8,368 nucleotides of DNA, taken from assembly GCA_964646525.1 (NCBI GenBank), contig CAZYER010000053.1, positions 1 through 8,368 on the forward strand, given 5' to 3'. Shown piece after piece: positions 1 to 6,625 of the stretch. How positions within the stretch are numbered: the first letter of the stretch is position 1; each line of letters starts with the position of its first letter. Position numbers and translations under genes: made by a program. The notes beneath the pieces are model-generated. The model did no database searches. It was not told the origin of the DNA and saw only the letters and a list, made by a program, of their open reading frames with translations. This DNA comes from GCA-002282575 sp964646525. Its GTDB lineage: Bacteria; Pseudomonadota; Gammaproteobacteria; Thiomicrospirales; Thiomicrospiraceae.

Positions 1-20
1 ATCAGCAACACTTTGACCAT
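1..20 (-). CDS. Possible 5' end of a leftward gene, cut by the window edge
   Basis: On the minus strand an ATG at position 20 opens a frame reading MVKVLL before the window ends. Only six full codons are visible, so no product can be named. In its favour, the fabA-fabB terminator lies just upstream on the same strand, and the AT-rich stretch between could carry a promoter. Against it, the ribosome binding site is poor, and plus-strand frames ending at 33 (QQHFDHDIAQ, stop) and at 45 could equally be the tail of a convergent gene. Confidence 0.2.
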
Positions 21-181
21 GATATCGCTCAATAAACACTATTGAATACTAACAAGCAATTTTCAAAGCAATTTATAGTAAGCCATTATTTTTCAATAGA
101 TAAGCATTATATAATCAAAAGAAAACACCATAGTTGATGGTCGGTTGCACCATAATGGAATTTTTTAGACAATAACAATAA
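21..181. other. AT-rich intergenic region, no gene recognised
   Basis: This stretch is strongly AT-rich and has no open frame of useful length. It contains a perfect TATAAT at 110-115; because the surrounding ATTATATAAT is self-complementary, the box reads on both strands (minus-strand copy at 107-112). No convincing -35 sits at 16-18 bp on either strand. ACCAT occurs at 127-131 and 149-153 around a single ATGGT at 137-141, so two short mutually exclusive hairpins could form. This may be a promoter region for a gene outside the window. Confidence 0.3.
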
Positions 182-211
182 AAAAGCCCTCAAATTACAT
201 TGAGGGCTTTT
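182..211 (-). terminator. Rho-independent terminator of the fabA-fabB operon
   Basis: AAAAGCCCTCAA (182-193) and TTGAGGGCTTTT (200-211) form a perfect 12-bp stem around a 6-base loop. Read on the minus strand, the stem runs into a long T tract just past 182, as expected for a terminator 67 bp after the fabB stop. The plus-strand side also ends in four Ts, so weak termination in the other direction is possible. Confidence 0.9.
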
Positions 212-278
212 GAATGAAATCAAGCTACTTTTTAGATGACAGCGTTCGAGCACCTAAGCAAGATAACTGCACTACAGG

Positions 279-1487
279 TTAGTAACGCTGAACTACCAAA
301 GTCGCATTTGTGCCACCAAAACCGAAACTATTCGACATGATACGCTGCAAACCCGCATTGTCCTGACGCTCACGCACAATCGGCATATCAGCAACTGACT
401 CATCTAACTCGGTGATGTTAATGGACGGCGCAATAAAATCACCCTGCATCATCAACAAACAATAAATCATTTCATGCACACCCGCCGCACCTAATGAGTG
501 ACCAGACATCGACTTGGTTGAGCTAATACGTGGAATAGCCTCACCAAATACCGCTTTGATACCACCTGCTTCTTTCGTATCGCCTACAGGCGTCGAAGTA
601 CCATGCGTGTTAATATAATCAATTGAACCATCAACAGTAGACATCGCCATTTGCATACAACGGATCGCACCTTCTCCAGAAGGAGCTACCATGTCATAAC
701 CGTCTGAAGTGGCACCATAGCCGACAATTTCAGCATAAATTTTAGCGCCACGCGCCAGCGCATGATCCAATGCCTCGACCACAACCATACCGCCGCCACC
801 TGAAATAACGAAACCATCACGGTCAGCCGAATAAGCACGAGAAGCCGTTTCAGGCATTTCATTATACTTGCTGGATAAAGCACCCATAGCATCAAACAAC
901 ATAGTCTGCGACCAGTGCAACTCTTCACCACCACCAGCAAAAACAACATCCTGCTTACCCAGTTGAATCAGCTCGTAAGCGTTACCAATACAATGAGCAG
1001 AAGTCGCACAGGCGGAAGAAATAGAGTAGTTCACCCCTTTGATTTCAAAAGGCGTCGCCAAACAAGCTGAAACCGTCGAACCCATGGTACGTGGCACCAT
1101 GTATGGACCAATACGCTTGACGCCTTTTTCCGCCATAATCGCGTTCGCTTCGATCAAGTTCTGATTTGAAGCACCACCCGAACCTGCAATTAAGCCTGTG
1201 CGTGGGTTAGATAATTGCTCAGGAGTCAAACCGCTATCAACAATAGCCTGTTGCATCGACAAATAGGCATAAGCGGCCGCATCACCCATAAAACGACGGT
1301 GCTTACGATCAATCTGATCTAAATCAACGTCAATCGCACCTTCTACATTGGTACGAAAACCACGCTCCGCGTAAGCGGGTTGAAACTTAATACCGCTTTT
1401 GCCCTCGCGTAAATGCGACGCCACTGTAGCTGCATCATTACCTAAACTACTGACGATACCCAAGCCTGTAATGACAACACGACGCAT
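279..1487 (-). CDS. fabB: 3-oxoacyl-[acyl-carrier-protein] synthase I (KAS I, FabB)
   Basis: FabB condenses malonyl-ACP with acyl-ACP in the cytoplasm and is the condensing enzyme needed to extend the cis-3-decenoyl-ACP made by FabA towards unsaturated fatty acids. With the start chosen here the protein is 402 residues, close to the E. coli enzyme, and begins MRRVVITGLGIVSSLGN like it. The Cys-His-His triad is present: Cys160 in SSACATSAH, His295 in NTHGTSTPVGD and His330 in SMSGHSLGAAG, with Lys325 in STKS and the glycine-rich SFGFGGTNA near the C-terminus. A GTG two codons upstream (1493) is in frame, but its G is part of the AAGGAG ribosome binding site, so ATG at 1487 is preferred. It lies 9 bp after the fabA stop and is surely in the same operon. 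It is intact. Confidence 0.97.
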   Translation of the reverse strand: MRRVVITGLGIVSSLGNDAATVASHLREGKSGIKFQPAYAERGFRTNVEGAIDVDLDQIDRKHRRFMGDAAAYAYLSMQQAIVDSGLTPEQLSNPRTGLIAGSGGASNQNLIEANAIMAEKGVKRIGPYMVPRTMGSTVSACLATPFEIKGVNYSISSACATSAHCIGNAYELIQLGKQDVVFAGGGEELHWSQTMLFDAMGALSSKYNEMPETASRAYSADRDGFVISGGGGMVVVEALDHALARGAKIYAEIVGYGATSDGYDMVAPSGEGAIRCMQMAMSTVDGSIDYINTHGTSTPVGDTKEAGGIKAVFGEAIPRISSTKSMSGHSLGAAGVHEMIYCLLMMQGDFIAPSINITELDESVADMPIVRERQDNAGLQRIMSNSFGFGGTNATLVVQRY

Positions 1488-1492
1488 GCTCA

Positions 1493-1498
1493 CTCCTT
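1493..1498 (-). promoter_or_regulatory. fabB ribosome binding site that decides the start
   Basis: The minus strand reads AAGGAG at 1498-1493, five bases before ATG at 1487. The competing GTG start (1493-1491) overlaps the last base of this motif and so cannot use it. The motif also adjoins the fabA stop codon (1499-1497), which suggests translational coupling. Confidence 0.85.
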
Positions 1499-2015
1499 AA
1501 AAGTTTTCGGTTGACTGGAACAAACCTACTTTAAGGTCTGTCGCCGAATAAATTTCACGATCATCAACAAATAACTTTGCATCGGCCAAGCCCATAAAAA
1601 GCTTGCGTTTGATGACTCGCTTCATATCAATCTGGTAACGAACTGTTTTTGCCGTTGGCAGCACCTGTCCATAAAACTTAACTTCGCCCGCACCCAAAGC
1701 ACGACCGCGACCTTCACCGCCTGCCCAGCCTAGGTAAAACCCTATCAATTGCCACATCGCATCCAAACCCAAACAACCAGGCATCACAGGATCACCCTGA
1801 AAATGACAATCAAAAAACCACAAATCAGATGTTACATCCAACTCAGCTCGGATTTCACCCTTATCGAACAGACCACCTTCTTCGGAAATATGGGTAATGC
1901 GATCAAACATCAGCATTGGCGGTAATGGCAACTGTGGATTGCCGATTCCAAACATTTCACCACGCCCGCAACTTAGCAGGTCTTCTTTCGATAAACTAGA
2001 AGGACGGTTAGACAT
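1497..2015 (-). CDS. fabA: 3-hydroxydecanoyl-[ACP] dehydratase/isomerase (FabA)
   Basis: FabA dehydrates 3-hydroxydecanoyl-ACP and isomerises the trans-2 product to cis-3-decenoyl-ACP, the branch point to unsaturated fatty acids. The protein has 172 residues, the same length as E. coli FabA, and aligns throughout by eye: EDLLSCGRGEMFG near the N-terminus, then WFFDCHFQGDPVMPGCLGLD with catalytic His71 and Asp85, then FYLGWAGGEGRGRALG and a C-terminal DLKVGLFQ. It is the first gene of a leftward pair with fabB; the fabAB arrangement is known from Pseudomonas. The upstream ribosome binding site is weak (AGGG about 13 bases away), and the promoter would lie in or beyond the N gap that starts 18 bp upstream of the ATG. 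Both catalytic residues are present. Confidence 0.97.
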   Translation of the reverse strand: MSNRPSSLSKEDLLSCGRGEMFGIGNPQLPLPPMLMFDRITHISEEGGLFDKGEIRAELDVTSDLWFFDCHFQGDPVMPGCLGLDAMWQLIGFYLGWAGGEGRGRALGAGEVKFYGQVLPTAKTVRYQIDMKRVIKRKLFMGLADAKLFVDDREIYSATDLKVGLFQSTENF

Positions 2016-2033
2016 GTCGCTTATTAACCCTGA

Positions 2034-2133
2034 NNNNNNNNNNNNNNNNNNNNNNNNNNNNNNNNNNNNNNNNNNNNNNNNNNNNNNNNNNNNNNNNNNN
2101 NNNNNNNNNNNNNNNNNNNNNNNNNNNNNNNNN
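2034..2133. other. Assembly gap, exactly 100 Ns
   Basis: One hundred consecutive Ns separate the fabA leader from the gyrB leader. Exactly 100 is the usual placeholder for a scaffold join of unknown length, so the real distance may be quite different. The fabA promoter, the gyrB promoter and possibly whole genes, such as the dnaA-dnaN-recF cluster that often precedes gyrB, may be missing here. Confidence 0.95.
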
Positions 2134-2164
2134 GGTTTAGTTTTTACCTCGGAAAGCTGTCATT

Positions 2165-4591
2165 ATGTCGGATAACAAGACCTACGATTCCTCATCCATT
2201 CAAGTATTGCGTGGCCTAGATGCTGTTCGCAAACGCCCTGGCATGTATATTGGCGATACGGATGATGGCTCTGGCTTGCATCATATGGTTTTCGAGGTGG
2301 TGGACAATGCTATTGACGAAGCCTTAGCTGGCTACGCGTCTCACGTTAAAGTAACACTGCATACCGATGGTTCTTGCTCTGTCTATGATGACGGTCGTGG
2401 TATTCCAGTCGATATTCACGAAGAAGAAGGGGTTTCCGCTGCAGAAGTCATCATGACCATCCTTCATGCTGGCGGTAAGTTTGACGATAACTCTTATAAA
2501 GTATCGGGTGGTTTGCACGGTGTCGGCGTTTCGGTTGTTAATGCGCTCTCTTCCAAATTATGGTTAACCATTCATCGTGAAGGCAAGGTGTGGCAGCAAG
2601 AATATGCGCTTGGCGTACCAGTTTATCCGCTGAAAGCCGTTGGCGACAGCAACAAAACCGGTACCGAATTGCGCTTTATGCCATCGGATGAGATTTTCGC
2701 CTTCATTGAATTCAATTACGACATCCTACTCAAACGTCTGCGCGAACTCTCTTTCTTAAATTCTGGTGTTCATATTGAATTGATTGACCATCGTGACAAT
2801 CGTCACGATGTGTTCAAATATGAAGGTGGTATTAAAGCTTTTGTTGAACACCTTAATAGCAAAAAAAGCCCGATCCACCCAAGCCTTTTCTATTTCAGCG
2901 GAGAAAAAGAAGGTGTTGGTGTTGAAGTCGCTTTTCAATATACCGATGCTTATACCGAGTCGGTTTATTGTTTTACCAACAACATTCCGCAAAAAGATGG
3001 CGGCGCTCACTTAGCTGGTTTCCGTTCATCACTAACGCGCCACATTAACCAAGCGGCAGAACAAGAAGGCTTGGAAAAGAAATTCAAAATTGCCTTATCA
3101 GGCGATGACACGCGCGAAGGGCTCACAGCAATTGTGTCAGTCAAAGTGCCTGACCCTAAATTTTCTTCACAAACGAAAGAAAAACTGGTCTCTAGTGAGG
3201 TCAAATCAGTGGTTGAAAGCCTCATGGGTGATGCACTATCCACCTACTTGCTTGAAAACCCAAATGACCGCAAAGCCATTTTAAACAAAATTTTTGAAGC
3301 AGCTCGTGCACGTGATGCAGCTCGTAAAGCGCGCGAAATGACGCGTCGCAAAGGGGCACTCGACATTGCAGGCTTGCCTGGTAAGTTAGCCGATTGTCAG
3401 GAAAAAGACCCAGCCCTATCTGAACTCTATCTGGTCGAGGGTGATTCAGCGGGTGGTTCTGCCAAACAAGGGCGAGATCGCCGTACTCAGGCCATTTTGC
3501 CCTTAAAAGGTAAAATTCTGAACGTCGAACGGGCGCGTTTTGACCGTATGATTAGTTCGGCCGAAGTCGGCACGCTGATTACTGCGCTAGGTTGTGGTAT
3601 CGGTAAAGATGAATACAACATCGAAAAATTGCGTTACCACCACATCATTATCATGACCGATGCCGACGTTGACGGTTCACATATTCGCACTTTGCTACTC
3701 ACCTTCTTTTACCGTCAAATGCCCGAAATTATCGAGCGTGGTCACGTCTATATTGCACAGCCACCGCTTTATAAAGTAAAAAAAGGCAAGCAAGAAGCTT
3801 ACCTGAAAGACGACACAGAACTAGAACACTATTTATTGCAACTGGCGATGGAAGGTGCGAGCCTTAGTCTGGGTGAAAACGCAGGCACTATGTCGGGTCA
3901 TGCCTTGGAACAACTTGCCATTGCCCATTTCCAAGCTGAACGCGTGATCAATAAATACAGCCGTCGTTATCCAGAAGCTTTATTACGTGCCTTAATTGAT
4001 TTGCCAGCGTTGAATGAAACCATACTGAAAAATGACGCTGACTTATCTGCTTGGTGCACTTCAGCCATGACACGCATTGAGCAGGATTTCATTGCTGGTG
4101 GCGCGCGATTCAGTTTGGCCACGGCGAACAATCAAGACCCTGACAGTGATTACCGTGTTATTCGCTTAACAACGCATGAGCATGGTTTTGATAGTGTTCA
4201 AGACATGGGTGATGATTTCTGGCTATCGGGCGATTATCAACGTCTCATGCAAGCAGCTGAGCGCATTGGTAATTTGTTAAGTGATGGTGCCCAAGTGCGT
4301 CGTGATGAAAAATCGATTGCCGTGAACAGTGTCAAACACGCTTTCGACTGGTTACTAGGTGAAGCTAAGCGCGGTATGGGCATACAGCGCTATAAAGGTC
4401 TTGGTGAAATGAATCCCGATCAGCTTTGGGAAACAACCATGAACCCTGCGACACGTCGTTTGCTCAAGGTTAACATTGAAGATGCGATTGCAACTGATGA
4501 TATTTTCAGCACCCTGATGGGGGATGAAGTCGAACCGCGCCGCGCCTTTATTGAAGCGAATGCTTTATCCGTATCTAATCTCGATATTTAA
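2165..4591 (+). CDS. gyrB: DNA gyrase subunit B
   Basis: GyrB is the ATPase subunit of DNA gyrase (A2B2), which introduces negative supercoils. The protein has 808 residues, against 804 in E. coli. The GHKL ATPase domain (about 1-220) shows Glu44 and Asn48 in EVVDNAIDEA, Asp75 in DDGRGIP, and the GGLHGVGVSVVNALS lid. The transducer domain (about 221-392) carries the QTK loop at 336-338. The TOPRIM domain shows Glu425 in LVEGDSAGGSAKQG, Lys448/Lys450 in PLKGKILN, and Asp499, Asp501 and Asp503 in TDADVDGSH. About 170 residues (roughly 555-735) form the poorly conserved insert typical of gammaproteobacteria, followed by the GyrA-contact motif QRYKGLGEMNPDQLWETTMNP split around 741-761. Arg138 (E. 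coli Arg136) and Asp427 (E. coli Asp426) are the usual drug-sensitive residues, so no coumarin or quinolone resistance change is seen there. ATG at 2165 has a weak GGAAAG upstream. Confidence 0.98.
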   Translation: MSDNKTYDSSSIQVLRGLDAVRKRPGMYIGDTDDGSGLHHMVFEVVDNAIDEALAGYASHVKVTLHTDGSCSVYDDGRGIPVDIHEEEGVSAAEVIMTILHAGGKFDDNSYKVSGGLHGVGVSVVNALSSKLWLTIHREGKVWQQEYALGVPVYPLKAVGDSNKTGTELRFMPSDEIFAFIEFNYDILLKRLRELSFLNSGVHIELIDHRDNRHDVFKYEGGIKAFVEHLNSKKSPIHPSLFYFSGEKEGVGVEVAFQYTDAYTESVYCFTNNIPQKDGGAHLAGFRSSLTRHINQAAEQEGLEKKFKIALSGDDTREGLTAIVSVKVPDPKFSSQTKEKLVSSEVKSVVESLMGDALSTYLLENPNDRKAILNKIFEAARARDAARKAREMTRRKGALDIAGLPGKLADCQEKDPALSELYLVEGDSAGGSAKQGRDRRTQAILPLKGKILNVERARFDRMISSAEVGTLITALGCGIGKDEYNIEKLRYHHIIIMTDADVDGSHIRTLLLTFFYRQMPEIIERGHVYIAQPPLYKVKKGKQEAYLKDDTELEHYLLQLAMEGASLSLGENAGTMSGHALEQLAIAHFQAERVINKYSRRYPEALLRALIDLPALNETILKNDADLSAWCTSAMTRIEQDFIAGGARFSLATANNQDPDSDYRVIRLTTHEHGFDSVQDMGDDFWLSGDYQRLMQAAERIGNLLSDGAQVRRDEKSIAVNSVKHAFDWLLGEAKRGMGIQRYKGLGEMNPDQLWETTMNPATRRLLKVNIEDAIATDDIFSTLMGDEVEPRRAFIEANALSVSNLDI

Positions 4592-4616
4592 TGATTTTTG
4601 GTTTTTAATTTTTTAG

Positions 4617-4622
4617 AAGGAG
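4617..4622 (+). promoter_or_regulatory. prkB ribosome binding site
   Basis: A perfect AAGGAG lies six bases before the prkB ATG. It is much stronger than the site before gyrB. The gyrB-prkB intergenic region (4592-4628) is T-rich but contains no hairpin, so transcription from gyrB should read through. Confidence 0.85.
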
Positions 4623-4628
4623 TCTTCC

Positions 4629-5495
4629 ATGTCTATCAAACATCCTGTCGTTTCGGTCACTGGTTCGTCTGGTGCAGGTACTACTTTCGTTAAACGTGCA
4701 TTTGAAAAAGTATTTGCTCGTGAAAATTTAAATGTTGCGGTCGTTGAAGGCGATAGCTTCCACAAATACGAACGCGCTGAAATGCGTGAGAAGGTTGCTG
4801 AATCTCGCAAAACTGGTAAAGTGTTAACGCACTTCTCTGAACATGCTAACCATTTTGACCTGTTAGCTGAATTATTCAAAACCTACGGTGAGACAGGTAC
4901 CGGTAAACGTCGTTACTATGTTCACAACGACGAAGAAGCGGCACATCACGGCGTTGGTACAGGTTGCTTCACGCCATGGAAAGACATTCCTGCTGGCACA
5001 GACATCATGTTCTACGAAGGGCTACATGGCGGCGTCGTCACTGAAACGGCCAATGTTGCAGCGCACGTTGACTTACTCGTAGGTGTGGTTCCTAGCGTTA
5101 ATATCGAATGGATTCAAAAAATCTATCGTGATACTTCTGAGCGTCCTTACACAGTTCAGCAAGTGGTTGATACCATCCTTGATCGTATGCCTGACTATGC
5201 CGAATACATCACACCACAGTTTGATCGCACCCACATCAACTTCCACCGTGTACCTTTAGTGGATACCGCTAACCCATTCAGTGGTATGGCTGTACCTAAG
5301 CCAGAAGAGAGCTTAATTGTTTGCCACGTACGCATGGACGGAATCGACTTGGCTGGCATCGCTAAACAAGTTGAAGGTGCTTTCTTACAAAAAGCAGACA
5401 CATTGGTGATTCCTGGTCAAAAGATGATTGATGTCATGGATTTGATGCTATCGCCTGTAATCAAAAACATGATTGCTCAGAAAAACGCAGTTTAA
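4629..5495 (+). CDS. prkB: Phosphoribulokinase (PrkB class)
   Basis: Phosphoribulokinase phosphorylates ribulose 5-phosphate with ATP to ribulose 1,5-bisphosphate, the RuBisCO substrate. The 288-residue protein is class I proteobacterial in type. The P-loop is GSSGAGTT (12-19). Residues matching those studied in the Rhodobacter sphaeroides enzyme are present: Asp42, His45 and Arg49 in VEGDSFHKYER, His99, Glu130 in FYEGLHGG, and Lys164, Arg167, Asp168 and Arg172 in WIQKIYRDTSER. TPQFDRTHINFHRVPLVDT (196-213) is also family-typical. It looks catalytically intact. It follows gyrB by 37 bp with its own strong ribosome binding site and ends before a terminator. No cbb genes are adjacent. Some heterotrophs, including E. 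coli, carry a PrkB without RuBisCO, so a Calvin cycle role is inferred. Confidence 0.95.
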   Translation: MSIKHPVVSVTGSSGAGTTFVKRAFEKVFARENLNVAVVEGDSFHKYERAEMREKVAESRKTGKVLTHFSEHANHFDLLAELFKTYGETGTGKRRYYVHNDEEAAHHGVGTGCFTPWKDIPAGTDIMFYEGLHGGVVTETANVAAHVDLLVGVVPSVNIEWIQKIYRDTSERPYTVQQVVDTILDRMPDYAEYITPQFDRTHINFHRVPLVDTANPFSGMAVPKPEESLIVCHVRMDGIDLAGIAKQVEGAFLQKADTLVIPGQKMIDVMDLMLSPVIKNMIAQKNAV

Positions 5496-5517
5496 GCTTT
5501 TTTCCGATTCCATTCAA

Positions 5518-5553
5518 CAACAGCCCCGCCATCGTGCGGGGTTGTTGCGTTTT
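5518..5553 (+). terminator. Rho-independent terminator after prkB
   Basis: CAACAGCCCCGC (5518-5529) pairs with GCGGGGTTGTTG (5536-5547) over 12 bp, with one G-U pair, around a 6-base loop; CGTTTT follows. It sits 22 bp after the prkB stop and ends the gyrB-prkB unit. Confidence 0.92.
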
Positions 5554-5596
5554 AACTCATTACTTTCACACAAACTTAACCTGATTGCCGATCTTA
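5554..5596. other. Short unassigned spacer between terminator and repeat
   Basis: Forty-three bases separate the prkB terminator from the left 26-bp repeat. I see no gene or motif here. If the repeat is the end of an insertion element extending leftward, at most this much of its body survives. Confidence 0.4.
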
Positions 5597-5622
5597 TTGA
5601 ACGAAAAAGTGTTGACAGTCCA
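5597..5622 (-). repeat. Left copy of a 26-bp inverted repeat (possible transposon end)
   Basis: On the minus strand this reads TGGACTGTCAACACTTTTTC and six more bases; the same sequence lies on the plus strand at 8315-8340 with one mismatch. The inner edge (5622) falls exactly where homology to the IS3 transposase stops, after CDNGP. TTGACA at 5612-5617 is a perfect -35 hexamer pointing out of the repeat to the right, but no -10 follows at 16-18 bp. A repeat shared at the edges of two broken genes suggests a mobile element terminus; I do not recognise the family. Confidence 0.75.
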
Positions 5623-5623
5623 C

Positions 5624-6184
5624 TGGGCCGTTGTCACATCGAATTGCTTGTGGTTTGCCTCGCCATTCAATAATTTGCTCTAATGATCGAATAACACTTT
5701 GTGTCGGCAATGATAAGTCCACCTCAATGCATAATCCTTCTCGATTATAGTCATCGATAACATTAAACGTTCGTATGGTTCTGCCATCTTTCAAGGAGTC
5801 AGACATAAAGTCCATTGACCAGACTTGGTTGATGGCTGTTGGCGCACTCAGTGCATCTGGTTTATCTCGCTTAATTCGACGTCTAGGCTTTATTCGTAAG
5901 TTGAGTTCTAGTTCACGATAAATACGGTAAACACGCTTATGATTCCATTTAAATTATTTAACATTGCGCAAATATCCAAAACACAGTCCAAATCCCCAGC
6001 GTTTATAGGCGGTGGTGAGTTTTACTAACCAGTCGGCAATCACTTCATTTTCGCTATGCCTCTTTGCTTTATGGCGATAGCAAGTTTGACTAATCCCAAA
6101 GGCTTCACAGGCTAGGCGAATGCTGATATCGGTGTTTTTAACAACATTTAGGGTCATCTCTCTTCTTTGAGATGGCTTTACCAC
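5624..6184 (-). pseudogene. IS3-family transposase OrfB, nonsense codon and 3' truncation
   Basis: From GTG at 6184 the frame reads VVKPSQRREM, then LACEAFGISQTCYRHKAK and RWGFGLCFGYLRNVK, and meets TAA at 5956-5954. Reading on in the same frame gives KWNHKRVYRIYRELELNLRI, then VWSMDFMSDS with the first catalytic Asp, FNVIDDYNREGL, QIIEWRGKPQAIRCDNGP with the second Asp, and there the homology ends. The catalytic Glu that follows CDNGP in intact relatives, about 35 residues further on, is missing together with the whole C-terminus. The codons after CDNGP (VDCQHFFVQ, stop at 5594) come from the adjoining repeat. The TAA stands where relatives typically have Gly (VKGFKWNHKR), a change of two or more bases. 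It is a pseudogene. Confidence 0.9.
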
Positions 6185-6443
6185 TTTCCCTCAAGGGCTT
6201 CCTGGCGGATTTGGGATTTTAGACATTCTTCGGCATACATTTTTTGAGGCGACGATTGTCATCCTCAAGCTCTTTTAAGCACTTGATCATCGCCGTGTCC
6301 ATACCGCCATATTTAGCTCGCCACTTGTAGAAGGTGGCACTACTGATGTTGTGCTCTCGGCATAGGTCTGGAACTTTAATGCCAGCTTCATTTTGTTTCA
6401 AAATGGCCATGATTTGGCTGTCAGTAAATTTTGATGTTTTCAT
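6178..6443 (-). pseudogene. IS3-family transposase OrfA, frameshifted near its end
   Basis: ATG at 6443 follows AGGAG with 7-base spacing. The frame begins MKTSKFTDSQIMAILKQNEA, with a helix-turn-helix in PDLCREHNISSATFYKWRAK and the family signature KYGGMD, then a leucine-rich ELEDDNRRLKK. At a run of six As (6245-6240) the frame turns into CMPKNV and stops at 6219. Shifting by one base restores KMYAEECLKSQIRQEALEGKW and a stop at 6180-6178, overlapping orfB as usual. A seven-A run would read straight through, so this is most simply a 1-base deletion. Slippage on the A run is an alternative, but the normal orfA/orfB shift lies further down. Confidence 0.88.
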
Positions 6444-6471
6444 GCAGAATCTCCTGCTTTTTAGTTTACGA

Positions 6472-6492
6472 GAAAATTCTACTTTTGACCCC
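6472..6492 (-). repeat. Candidate terminal inverted repeat of the IS3 remnant
   Basis: About 29-49 bases upstream of the orfA ATG the minus strand reads CGGGGTCAAAAGTAGAATTT and onwards. Its position and GGGGTCAAAA character fit the orfA-side terminal repeat of IS3-family elements. The partner at the other end is missing, so the exact tip and any target duplication cannot be fixed. Confidence 0.4.
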
Positions 6493-6496
6493 GTTT

Positions 6497-6591
6497 ATTT
6501 ATTGGGGGGACTACATGAAAAAATTATGGTCAATACCAGCGTTTACAAACGCAAAGACATGATGCACAAAATGCCGATGATGAAACACTAA
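6497..6591 (+). pseudogene. Possible 3' remnant of an unknown gene next to the IS3 end
   Basis: A plus-strand frame runs out of the IS end without a stop and closes with TAA at 6589-6591; its last residues are MVNTSVYKRKDMMHKMPMMKH split as MVNTSVYKRK and DMMHKMPMMKH. It could be the C-terminal tail of a gene whose upstream part was removed when the IS3 element inserted. I do not recognise it, and about 30 codons are too few for confidence. An overlapping frame starts at ATG 6515 after GGGGGGA and encodes 15 residues, MKKLWSIPAFTNAKT; it is equally unproven. Confidence 0.25.
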
Positions 6592-6617
6592 GCAGGAACT
6601 CGCCTCTAAAAATGGCG

Positions 6618-6623
6618 TATAAT
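6618..6623 (+). promoter_or_regulatory. Consensus -10 box for argA
   Basis: A perfect TATAAT lies 53 bases before the argA ATG and downstream of the IS3 remnant, so the insertion left it intact. The hexamer 17 bp upstream (GGAACT) is a poor -35, which suggests activator dependence or a weak promoter. Confidence 0.55.
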
Positions 6624-6625
6624 GA

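Larger units (their letters stand above)
5623..6496 (-). mobile_element. Decayed IS3-family insertion sequence remnant
   Basis: The element encodes an OrfA with an N-terminal helix-turn-helix and an OrfB with the IS3-type DDE integrase core, both on the minus strand and in the usual orfA-orfB order. Its orfA-side end is kept, with a likely terminal repeat around 6472-6492. The orfB-side end is lost: coding homology stops at CDNGP (about 5624) and a 26-bp repeat of different origin begins. About 870 bp remain of an element that I would expect to be roughly 1.2 kb from IS3-family size. One frameshift and one nonsense codon add to the truncation, so it cannot move on its own. Confidence 0.88.

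Noticed and set aside
686..949. 87-codon open frame antisense-frame to fabB
   Set aside because: It lies wholly inside fabB on the same strand in another frame, with no ribosome binding site and no family-like sequence.
2324..3284. Several open frames of 64-84 codons inside gyrB on both strands
   Set aside because: All overlap the clearly conserved gyrB frame and show no recognisable domains.
2165..4591. Drug-resistance changes in GyrB
   Set aside because: Residues matching E. coli Arg136, Asp426 and Lys447 are the usual ones by eye.
4613..4879. 88-codon minus-strand frame across the prkB start
   Set aside because: It overlaps the conserved P-loop region of prkB and the prkB ribosome binding site; shadow frame.
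5473..5673. 66-codon plus-strand frame from the prkB end into the IS remnant
   Set aside because: It crosses the prkB terminator and the 26-bp repeat, so it joins unrelated pieces and has no family-like sequence.
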